Origin: JAHFOW01 sp964370795
Lineage (GTDB): Bacteria; Planctomycetota; Brocadiia; Brocadiales; Brocadiaceae
Length of the DNA stretch: 5,708 nt
Direction of reading: 5' to 3'
Assembly: GCA_964370795.1 (NCBI GenBank)
Contig: CAYJME010000211.1
Location: 1-5,708 of the forward strand
The notes below the pieces were generated by a model. The model made no database searches. It was not told the origin of the DNA and worked only from the letters and a program-made list of their open reading frames with translations. Positions 1-5,708 of this stretch are shown here, piece after piece; within the stretch, counting starts at the first letter, position 1; the number at the start of each line of letters is the position of its first letter. The position numbers and the translations under genes are program-made.

Positions 1-41
1 TCTTTTCGTACAGGAATTGTTTTATTTAATCCAGCTTTCAT
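1..41 (-). CDS. Possible start of a further downstream gene, cut by the window edge
   Basis: An ATG at 41-39 opens a frame that stays open to the window edge, reading MKAGLNKTIPVRK for 13 codons. It begins 28 bases after the helicase stop, in the same orientation, which would fit a next operon gene. No clear Shine-Dalgarno sequence precedes it and 13 residues are too few to assign a family, so this could be chance. Confidence 0.22.
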   Translation of the reverse strand, partial: MKAGLNKTIPVRK

Positions 42-69
42 AAGGCGATTTGGTTACGGCTTAGCTGCG

Positions 70-2568
70 TTACGTTTTTATGATCTTTGACAGTACTTCA
101 CCGAATGCTGAACAGATGCCTTGTAAGACCTCGGTTTTTGGGAGCGGAATTTTCATATAGGTTTGTCCGCTCTTTTCGTCTTTGCCAAGCAAGGTTTCCT
201 GGTACTTTTCAAGGGTTTGAGCTGGTTGTGATATGATTTTGCTCAGGTTTGTTAAGAACTGTGCGCCACTGGTAAGGAGGGCGTTGAGTTGTTCCAGTAC
301 TTTTGTATCGCCGCCTCCCCCTGCAAGGGCGCCTTTGTTTTCTAATTCTCCTGCGGATTCTTGTATGGTTGCCATTACCTCATCCTGTTTCACCTCTATT
401 TGCTCCTGCCTTTCCTGTGCAGGATCGGCCTTCTCCAGATTTTCTGTCATCGTTTCCACTGATTGCATGAACTTTTTGAGCTGGGATTCACCGATCATAA
501 CGATATTTTCCCCATCCGTATCCAATACGCCCGTAGACAGTGATTTTTTAAACTTCAGGAGTTCGAGCATCCTCTCTTCAATGGATGACTTGCTTACAAG
601 ATTGATGATACGCACCGTTTTGTGCTGACCGAGCCTGTGTACTCGGCCAATGCGTTGTTCAAGAACTGCGGGATTCCAGGGGATGTCCATGTTAATCACC
701 ACTGACCCGCTTTGCAGGTTCAATCCGACACCGCCCGCATCCGTGGATAAAAAGACCTTGCACGCAGGATCTTCCTTAAATGTTACCATGAGATCCTTTC
801 TCGCCTTCGCGGGAATGCTGCCATTTAGGTGGACATATCCGATCTCGTTTCTCTTCAGTACAGTTTCTACGAGTTCCGTCATTCTGAGCCACTGGCTGAA
901 GATGACGACCTTCTCTCCGCTCTCGATGATCAGATCCCTGAGTATTACTTCTAACTCTTCAAGCTTTGGGCCGTGAATTGTTGTTTTGTCAACAAGGTAG
1001 GTGTTGTCGGCTGCCATTCGCATATAATTTAAGGCGATTTGTAAACGTCTCTGGTCTGCCTCGCATAGAAATTTAAACCGTCTCCATTTTGCCGCCAATC
1101 GTGTCACAATATCGCCATTTTCATCATGGATAACCCATTGTTCCTTAGTCATGGGGACAAAGAGGTTTTTGTCTATCCGGTCGGGAAGTTGTTTGAGGAC
1201 TTCGTCCTTTTTCCGCCGTATCATGACATGCTTTAAGGAGACTCTGACCGATTGCAGGTCCTTGTATCCAATGACCTTTCCTCCTTCATCGAGAATCCTG
1301 TGGGTCTGGAGAAAACGGTAGAGCGGACCGAGATGACGGCGGTCTATGAATTCCATAATAGAGTGTAATTCCTCTATCCTGTTTTCGATAGGCGTTCCGG
1401 TGAGTACGATGGCAAAGTTAGACTCCAATTGCTTTACATATCTGGCTGTCCGTGTCTTCCAGTTCTTAATCCTCTGCGCCTCATCGAGGATAATAAGGTC
1501 TGGACTCCATTCCCTTATTAAATCGATATCCCTGGAGACCAGTTCATAATTGATAAGTTTATAGAAAGACCCGTTCTGATAGAGTTGTTTACGTTGGTGG
1601 TTGAGACCTTCAATGACCTGAACCGACCTGTCGGTGAATTTCTCTATTTCCGTACGCCACTGATATTTTAACGAGGTTGGGGAAACGATCAGTACCTTCT
1701 GGATATTGAATAATTTTGCCATTACTTCGGATGCCGCAAGCGCCTGGATGGTCTTACCCAATCCCATGTCATCACCAATAAGACACCGTCCAGCCTTCAC
1801 TGCAAAGAGCGCCCCTTCTCTTTGATACGAGTATAATTCAGTTTTCAGGATGTTTTTCAGAATGGGGCTATCAATCCCATCTTTCAGGTGTGAGTTCATG
1901 ATGGTACGCCGGTGTTCAGCATCCTGATGTTCAGCAATGTATGTCATTACATCATCATAACACCGTACCTCGTGGCCGTTATTCCGGGGTATATTGTTGA
2001 GAAAGTGTGGAAAATGAAGCACTCTATTCTCTTTGAGTATCCCGTTTGAATCAAAGTATTCACTCACTAATGATAGAAGTTCTGTCGGCGCATTTTTCCC
2101 GACCCTGAATCGTACTTCTCGTTTCAGTCCATAGTTCAAATAAACCTCTGAATATGGCAGGACATATCCTTCTTTGAATACCTTTTTAGCCCCGCTCTTC
2201 TTCATTAGTTGAGACAGGGTAAATTCGATATGCTTACATGTGCCCAGGTTATTGATGCTATAGTCAGGACAGGAGCAATAATTATCGCCCGACTTGTTTC
2301 CCCTGATGGCGATTTTGTACGTCTTTACTGAATCAGGATTCGTGAGTAAGAATTCTGAAAAGATATCATGACCGCCGATATTTTCGAGGGTATACTTCTG
2401 TTGCTCTGCATACTGTTTTCTGAGCATCCGCTGCCACTCCTCGATGCTGATGTCGTTGGGTTTTTGGGTTCTTGATACTTTTAAAGCAGGAGTCTTTTCA
2501 TTTTGTTTATTTGAATATTTTGTAGATGTTTTTGAAATGTTTGATTTTGTTCGTTGTGAAATTTTCAT
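70..2568 (-). CDS. SNF2-family DNA-dependent ATPase/helicase with N-terminal SWIM zinc finger
   Basis: This intact 832-residue cytoplasmic protein is expected to use ATP to translocate on or remodel protein-DNA complexes; the substrate cannot be told from sequence. Residues 1-40 are Lys/Ser/Thr/Asn-rich and probably disordered. A SWIM zinc finger (CxCx10CxH) has ligands Cys98, Cys100, Cys111 and His113, a putative DNA- or protein-binding module. The helicase core begins near 243 with a Q-like motif (YSYQREGA). Next come motif I DDMGLGKT (266-273, Lys272), motif II DEAQ (362-365), motif III LTGTPIEN (389-396), motif V STDAGGVGLNLQ (608-619) and motif VI QRIGRVHRLGQ (638-648, arginine fingers). 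All key ATPase residues are present. Residues about 680-832 are an acidic/coiled tail with a Gly4 run (750-753) and a terminal segment with KIPLP (807-811), which I cannot assign to a named domain. ATG is chosen because it follows an AAAAGG sequence and gives a full SWIM region. It is related to bacterial SWIM-SNF2/HepA-like proteins; RapA itself is unlikely because its characteristic flanking domains are not seen. Confidence 0.92.
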   Translation of the reverse strand: MKISQRTKSNISKTSTKYSNKQNEKTPALKVSRTQKPNDISIEEWQRMLRKQYAEQQKYTLENIGGHDIFSEFLLTNPDSVKTYKIAIRGNKSGDNYCSCPDYSINNLGTCKHIEFTLSQLMKKSGAKKVFKEGYVLPYSEVYLNYGLKREVRFRVGKNAPTELLSLVSEYFDSNGILKENRVLHFPHFLNNIPRNNGHEVRCYDDVMTYIAEHQDAEHRRTIMNSHLKDGIDSPILKNILKTELYSYQREGALFAVKAGRCLIGDDMGLGKTIQALAASEVMAKLFNIQKVLIVSPTSLKYQWRTEIEKFTDRSVQVIEGLNHQRKQLYQNGSFYKLINYELVSRDIDLIREWSPDLIILDEAQRIKNWKTRTARYVKQLESNFAIVLTGTPIENRIEELHSIMEFIDRRHLGPLYRFLQTHRILDEGGKVIGYKDLQSVRVSLKHVMIRRKKDEVLKQLPDRIDKNLFVPMTKEQWVIHDENGDIVTRLAAKWRRFKFLCEADQRRLQIALNYMRMAADNTYLVDKTTIHGPKLEELEVILRDLIIESGEKVVIFSQWLRMTELVETVLKRNEIGYVHLNGSIPAKARKDLMVTFKEDPACKVFLSTDAGGVGLNLQSGSVVINMDIPWNPAVLEQRIGRVHRLGQHKTVRIINLVSKSSIEERMLELLKFKKSLSTGVLDTDGENIVMIGESQLKKFMQSVETMTENLEKADPAQERQEQIEVKQDEVMATIQESAGELENKGALAGGGGDTKVLEQLNALLTSGAQFLTNLSKIISQPAQTLEKYQETLLGKDEKSGQTYMKIPLPKTEVLQGICSAFGEVLSKIIKT
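2230..2277 (-). other. SWIM zinc-finger coding segment of the SNF2 protein
   Basis: These codons cover Cys98 to His113 of the helicase. The spacing Cys-x-Cys-x10-Cys-x-His matches the SWIM consensus, and all four zinc-binding residues are intact. SWIM fingers fused in front of SNF2 ATPases are a recurrent bacterial architecture, which supports reading the whole gene as a SWIM-SNF2 protein and not as a plain DEAD-box helicase. Confidence 0.85.
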
Positions 2569-2578
2569 GGTAGAAGAA

Positions 2579-2584
2579 CCTTTT
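2579..2584 (-). promoter_or_regulatory. Weak Shine-Dalgarno sequence for the SNF2 gene
   Basis: On the minus strand AAAAGG lies ten bases before the ATG at 2568. The match is partial and the spacing is at the long end of the useful range, so initiation may be modest. It supports this ATG as the start. The rest of the 85-base spacer (2653-2569) has no confident promoter or terminator; co-transcription with the peptidase gene is possible but not shown. Confidence 0.4.
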
Positions 2585-2653
2585 CATTGAATCTATTGGG
2601 TTAAATCAGGCTGCCTTAAGTAAAATTAAAATTTCTTTCGTATAAACCGAAAA

Positions 2654-3289
2654 CTACTTTCTAGCCTCCGGGGTAATACTCAGCGTCTCTCGTTTTCCAT
2701 CCCTGAGTACTATTACTTCAACAGGCTGACCAATTCCCGCAGAGTCCATCATGTAATTGTAATCATAGATATTGGTAATCTTTTTGCCAGCGATTTCAAC
2801 AACGATATCACCGCTTTTCATACCAGCTTTTTCCGCAGGACTGCCAGATTTAACATTTCCAAGTCTTACACCCTCCTTACCCTCGTAAGCAAAATCAGGA
2901 ACAGTTCCCCAATAAGATTTTCGGGCAACCTTTTTACTGCTTACATCACCAGATTGTGCAACCGTTACATAATCGGGACGTTCCAGATTATTGAGCAAAT
3001 CCATAATCAGTGATTTTGAAAATTGTGCAATCCTTGTCATCCCTTCATAATTAAGCGTTTCAGCATCGTCAGTAGGTCGGTTGTAATCTTCATGGACGCC
3101 TGTAAAGAAATGGACTACGGGAATACCCTTAGGATAGAATGCGGTAACGTCTGTTGGCAGGTAGGGATCGGTGAGAAGTTTTAGATTAAACCCTGCTGTT
3201 ACATTGTTTTTTTCGATGAGACGTCTCCAGGCATTGGATGAACTGATTCCTTCCAGGATTAAGGTATTATCCCGAAGACGGCCAACCAT
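2654..3289 (-). CDS. C-terminal part of the split M28 peptidase, with PDZ domain
   Basis: This 211-residue reading frame is in the same frame as the upstream piece and begins at the ATG two codons after its TAA (TAA-GAT-ATG). That ATG is the internal Met of the M28 signature (Asp-Met-Val-Gly-Arg), so it is not a natural start. No Shine-Dalgarno-like stretch precedes it; if made at all it would depend on termination-reinitiation. Residues 1-100 are the end of the M28 fold, including the Pro-Thr-Asp-x-Thr-Ala-Phe segment (45-51) and HEDYNRPTDD (66-75), where Asn70 occupies the place usually held by a zinc-ligand His. Residues about 125-208 are a PDZ domain (GNVKSGSPAEKAGMKSGDIV core) of the kind that ends many M28 proteins of this architecture. 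It has no signal peptide, so if translated separately it would remain in the cytoplasm, apart from its exported partner. It is best treated as the remnant of one broken gene. Confidence 0.75.
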   Translation of the reverse strand: MVGRLRDNTLILEGISSSNAWRRLIEKNNVTAGFNLKLLTDPYLPTDVTAFYPKGIPVVHFFTGVHEDYNRPTDDAETLNYEGMTRIAQFSKSLIMDLLNNLERPDYVTVAQSGDVSSKKVARKSYWGTVPDFAYEGKEGVRLGNVKSGSPAEKAGMKSGDIVVEIAGKKITNIYDYNYMMDSAGIGQPVEVIVLRDGKRETLSITPEARK

Positions 3290-3292
3290 ATC

Positions 3293-3295
3293 TTA
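3293..3295 (-). other. In-frame TAA nonsense codon inside the M28 signature
   Basis: The codons read ATT-AAT-TAA-GAT-ATG-GTT-GGC, that is Ile-Asn-stop-Asp-Met-Val-Gly. The M28 consensus here is Ile-Asn-Leu/Met-Asp-Met-Val-Gly. The flanking codons are in the same frame, so the lesion is a substitution and not an indel. It sits in the eight-base palindrome TTAATTAA (3293-3300). The Asp codon just after it (3292-3290) is the position of a zinc-ligand Asp in this family (Asp179 in the Aeromonas aminopeptidase). Confidence 0.85.
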
Positions 3296-5656
3296 ATTAA
3301 TATAGGCGATGGCATTTTTTAAGGGAACAGTCGGATGCTCGGTAAAATAAGAAGAGCCAATGAATCCCAATTCTTCTCCGGACCAGAGGGCAAAAACAAC
3401 TCCACGATTGAAGAGATGTGGATTTTTTACCCGTTCTTCTGCTAAAAAAGCGGCCAATTCCATAACAGTGGAAACACCTGATGCGTTATCATCTGCTCCG
3501 TTATGCACCTGCCCTTTCTCTCCTTCACGGGCAAGGGAGTCTACCCCTCCATGACCAATATGGTCGTAATGTGCGCCGACCATGACATACTCAGAACATT
3601 CCGTACCTTCTGTCGGTAGTAACAAACCAAGGACATTACGGTCTTTGTCCTTCACTTGCTCAACCGCAGCAAAAATCCTTATTTTTACGTTTGGCAGCTC
3701 AAATCCCCCCCCTTCTATCCGTGGTTCTTCCACATCTAATCGCGATTGAATGACCTCGAGACTTTTACCGGAACCGTCAAAAATTGCTTCGGCTGCTTTG
3801 CCGCTTATGGATGCAGCAATGATACCTGAATTTGCCGATTCCTTATCGCTGGAAAGCGCAATTAATTCACCCGCCCCCTGAGATTTGGGGCCATTAATTA
3901 CCAGGAGTGCCTTTGCCCCATGTTCACGCGCCAGCATCGCCTTATAGCGCAATCCTGAGTAACGACTGAATTCCAGGCGTCTTTGGGCGTCTACCTTTTC
4001 CGGGACATGATTGAGTACCAAAACAATCTTATCTTTAACATCGATGCCGGCGTAGGAATCATAGCTTTTGCCTTCAGTTCCCGGAATGGACAATCCGTAA
4101 CCTGCAAAAACCACCTGTCCTTCCACCTTACCATTGCTCGTTAAGGCCAGTGGGACAAAATCCTTATTTACCTCGAATTGAATCGTTTCTTTGTCTGCGC
4201 CCTCTTTAATAATGCAAAGGTGGTTCTGAACCGGAATTATTTTTGTTCCGGTAATAAAAGGGAATTCCTGAAAGTAGCTTCCATTATCACCCTGAGGGTT
4301 TAAACCGATTTTCTGAAAATAATCAGCAATATAATTGGCAGCCATCTGGGTACCTTTCGTGCCAGTAAGTCGTCCCTCCAATTCATCAGAGGCGAGATAG
4401 CCCACTTCAGCACGCAGGTCGGCATCGGCGATCTCCGGTGAAAATCGATGTCCTGTTTTCTGCGGAGTTGAGGTTTTATTGACAGGACTTTGAATCGAAC
4501 TTTCAGGGATGTCGAATGTTTGAGCAGGTGGGAGCGAGGTTTTTAGTTTTGCTAATTTTAATGCCTCTAACGCGGCTTCGTGGTTCCATTCAGCATAGAA
4601 TAATTGGGAGTCCTTTGTAGCAGTCCGGCCGGAAGTCCATGCAAGATGTCTTCCGTCCGGAGCAAAGACAGGCAATCCATCGAAACCATCGGTAAAAGTC
4701 ACCTGTACGGGTTCCTTTTCTCCCCGGGCATCCACAATAAACAACTCACAATTGGTAAACCCAAGTTTGTTCGAGTGAAAGATGACATACTCGCCTGATG
4801 GATGAAAATAGGGCGCCCATGACATGGATTTGAAATCGGTCAACCTGCGCATATCAGAGCCATCAAGTTTCATCGTATAGATATCGGCCAGCATACCATT
4901 CTCGTTAAAATGCCGCCAGATGATACGTTCTCCATCAGGACTGAAAAACGGTCCGCCATCATAACCAGACCAATTGGTCAACCGTTTCTGATCTGAGCCA
5001 TCGGCACTCATGATATAAATCTCACCAAAATACCCCGGATTTGATTCAAGCCTCTTCTGGTCTTCCGGCGAAAGGTTTTCGGCTGGATAGGCGTTCCGAA
5101 GAGAACAGAAGACAATCTTTGTCCCATCGGGTGAATAAGCGCCTTCGGCGTCATAGCCGGTTGCATCAGTCAAACGCTTTAATGAACTCCCATCCCGTTT
5201 GGTCGAGAAAATATCGTAAGTTAAATCATAATCCCATGTGAAACGCCGTTTTTTACCGGATGCGCGGAACTCAATTTCTGCTTGCTGCTTTGCCTTTGCG
5301 TCAGGGTCAAGATGGGTTGAGGCAAAGAGTACTTCATCGGCATTTGGTCGGATAAATGAACAGGTGGTTTTCCCAATTCCCGGAGAAACACGATGGGTAT
5401 CACCACTCTCAAGGTTCATGATATAAATCTGATAAAATGGATTACCATGTTCCCGTTCGCTCTGGAAGATTAAAAATTTTCCGTCTGGTGAAAAATATCC
5501 CTCACCTGTGCTTTTTCCCTCGTACGTCAATTGTCTGATATTTTTTAAAAATTGTCCCTCACCGGTTTCATCTCCATTGCTTTTTGTTATATATCCATTA
5601 AGGCAAGTGGTAATTACCGTAATAATAAACAGACCCTTTAATAGTATGTGCTTCAC
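3293..5656 (-). CDS. N-terminal part of M28 family peptidase: signal peptide, PD40 propeller, PA domain, first half of catalytic domain
   Basis: This 787-residue product starts at a GTG; an in-frame TAA at 5674-5672 rules out a longer N-terminus. Residues 1-25 form a Lys-containing, then hydrophobic, export signal; Cys18 is not in a good lipobox. Residues 38-355 carry repeated PD40/TolB-like blades with Ser/Ala-Pro-Asp-Gly turns at 56-59, 175-178, 239-242 and 332-335, a variant His-Pro-Ser-Gly at 285-288 and a degenerate turn near 103-106, suggesting six blades. Residues 465-650 look like a PA domain inserted ahead of the catalytic core, as in many M28 enzymes. The M28 metal site is visible: His696 and Asp698 (AHYDH), Asp722 (GADDNASG), and Glu761 (general base) with Glu762 (SGEELG). 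The product stops just before the next ligand, so it lacks the last Asp and His ligands and the end of the fold. On its own it should not be an active peptidase. The propeller and PA parts could still fold and be exported. Family assignment is firm; function of the truncated product is inference. Confidence 0.85.
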   Translation of the reverse strand: MKHILLKGLFIITVITTCLNGYITKSNGDETGEGQFLKNIRQLTYEGKSTGEGYFSPDGKFLIFQSEREHGNPFYQIYIMNLESGDTHRVSPGIGKTTCSFIRPNADEVLFASTHLDPDAKAKQQAEIEFRASGKKRRFTWDYDLTYDIFSTKRDGSSLKRLTDATGYDAEGAYSPDGTKIVFCSLRNAYPAENLSPEDQKRLESNPGYFGEIYIMSADGSDQKRLTNWSGYDGGPFFSPDGERIIWRHFNENGMLADIYTMKLDGSDMRRLTDFKSMSWAPYFHPSGEYVIFHSNKLGFTNCELFIVDARGEKEPVQVTFTDGFDGLPVFAPDGRHLAWTSGRTATKDSQLFYAEWNHEAALEALKLAKLKTSLPPAQTFDIPESSIQSPVNKTSTPQKTGHRFSPEIADADLRAEVGYLASDELEGRLTGTKGTQMAANYIADYFQKIGLNPQGDNGSYFQEFPFITGTKIIPVQNHLCIIKEGADKETIQFEVNKDFVPLALTSNGKVEGQVVFAGYGLSIPGTEGKSYDSYAGIDVKDKIVLVLNHVPEKVDAQRRLEFSRYSGLRYKAMLAREHGAKALLVINGPKSQGAGELIALSSDKESANSGIIAASISGKAAEAIFDGSGKSLEVIQSRLDVEEPRIEGGGFELPNVKIRIFAAVEQVKDKDRNVLGLLLPTEGTECSEYVMVGAHYDHIGHGGVDSLAREGEKGQVHNGADDNASGVSTVMELAAFLAEERVKNPHLFNRGVVFALWSGEELGFIGSSYFTEHPTVPLKNAIAYIN

Positions 5657-5671
5657 AATGCCCCCCCCTTT
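5657..5671 (-). promoter_or_regulatory. G8-type ribosome-binding site before the peptidase GTG start
   Basis: Read on the minus strand, an AAA and then a run of eight G lie before CATT and the GTG start, placing the purine run four bases upstream of the start. This can pair with the anti-Shine-Dalgarno sequence, though it is a homopolymer and not a GGAGG motif. The stretch above it (5672-5680) is T/A-rich and includes TATAAA (5676-5671), but no -35 box at proper spacing was found in the remaining bases, so I do not call a promoter. Confidence 0.5.
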
Positions 5672-5708
5672 TTATAAAAAATAATTTTCTGCCTGGTCTG
5701 AACAGTAA

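Larger units (their letters stand above)
2654..5656 (-). pseudogene. Exported TolB-like propeller / PA / M28 zinc peptidase / PDZ protein, interrupted by an in-frame TAA
   Basis: This is the whole ancestral gene: 1000 codon positions in one frame, with a TAA at codon 788 (3295-3293) and the natural TAG at 2656-2654. Domains in order are a signal peptide (about 1-25), a PD40 propeller (about 38-355), a linker and M28 lead-in (about 405-460), a PA domain (about 465-650), the M28 catalytic domain (about 660 through codon 880) and a PDZ domain (about 914-997). The break lies in the M28 signature read as Ile-Asn-stop-Asp-Met-Val-Gly-Arg, where family members have Leu or Met in place of the stop. 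One T-to-A change in a Leu TTA codon would produce it. No frame change occurs, and both flanks keep good family similarity, so the lesion looks recent or artefactual. A stop-codon recoding explanation is poor because TAA is neither the Sec nor the Pyl codon. The family normally removes N-terminal amino acids from peptides outside the cytoplasm; activity of this copy is doubtful. Confidence 0.8.

Noticed and set aside
233..976. Two plus-strand open frames (233-628 and 650-976)
   Set aside because: They lie antisense inside the SNF2 helicase, whose minus-strand frame carries all helicase motifs; their translations are Ser/Pro/Cys-rich with no recognisable domain.
2635..2653. Inverted repeat TTTCG/CGAAA just after the peptidase stop, as a terminator
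   Set aside because: The stem is only five base pairs, A/T-rich, with a seven-base loop and no clean T run after it on the minus strand; too weak to call.
3293..3295. Programmed recoding (selenocysteine or pyrrolysine) at the internal stop
   Set aside because: The codon is TAA, not TGA or TAG, and the aligned residue in the family is Leu or Met, so recoding is not supported.
3293..3300. TTAATTAA palindrome as an operator or attachment site
   Set aside because: It is eight bases of A/T inside a coding region, is created by the nonsense codon itself, and has no second copy or flanking repeat that I can see.
3360..5426. Several 60-70-residue frames on both strands within the peptidase gene
   Set aside because: All overlap the clearly coding minus-strand frame and show no family features of their own; they are out-of-frame shadows.
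4536..5540. Repeated CC(A/G)TC(T/G/C)GG-type DNA words as a repeat array
   Set aside because: These are the Ser-Pro-Asp-Gly codons of successive propeller blades, with irregular spacing and diverged flanks; protein-level repeats, not a DNA repeat element.
5671..5702. Promoter for the peptidase gene (TATAAA at 5676-5671 with TTCAGA at 5702-5697)
   Set aside because: The spacing is 20 bases and the -35 match is poor; transcription would also begin within the G run, leaving almost no leader.

Overview
The window holds two genes, both on the minus strand and both apparently chromosomal: a large exported metallopeptidase gene (5656 down to 2654) and, 85 bases downstream, a SWIM/SNF2-family helicase gene (2568 down to 70). 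There is no sign of an rRNA, tRNA, CRISPR array, insertion sequence or phage gene. Base composition is moderate (roughly 45% G+C by eye). The long exported TolB-like-propeller/PA/M28/PDZ protein points to a Gram-negative bacterium. Planctomycetota, including anammox-type lineages, would fit, but this is an impression from protein style and not a demonstrated assignment.

Region 5657-5708 is the leader of the peptidase gene. It is A/T-rich, with an eight-G run acting as the likely ribosome-binding site just before a GTG start. Region 5656-2654 encodes, in one continuous frame of 1000 codon positions, a signal peptide, a six-bladed PD40/WD40-like propeller, a PA insert domain, an M28 zinc aminopeptidase domain and a C-terminal PDZ domain. 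The frame is broken by a single in-frame TAA (3295-3293) inside the conserved M28 signature normally reading Asn-Leu/Met-Asp-Met-Val-Gly. The gene is therefore split into a 787-residue N-terminal piece and a 211-residue C-terminal piece, with metal-site residues on both sides of the break and one ligand Asp in neither piece. A second zinc-ligand position in the C-terminal part reads Asn where His is expected. The simplest reading is a recently inactivated peptidase gene, or a single-base sequencing or assembly error.

Region 2653-2569 is a short spacer with a weak ribosome-binding site and no convincing terminator. Region 2568-70 encodes an intact 832-residue cytoplasmic SNF2 ATPase with an N-terminal SWIM zinc finger and a C-terminal tail of unassigned function. 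Positions 41-1 may be the beginning of another minus-strand gene that runs out of the window. The peptidase and the helicase share orientation but no obvious function. I see no compelling evidence for a new multi-gene system. The notable points are the precise nonsense break, the changed metal ligand and the two G8 tracts in the peptidase gene.
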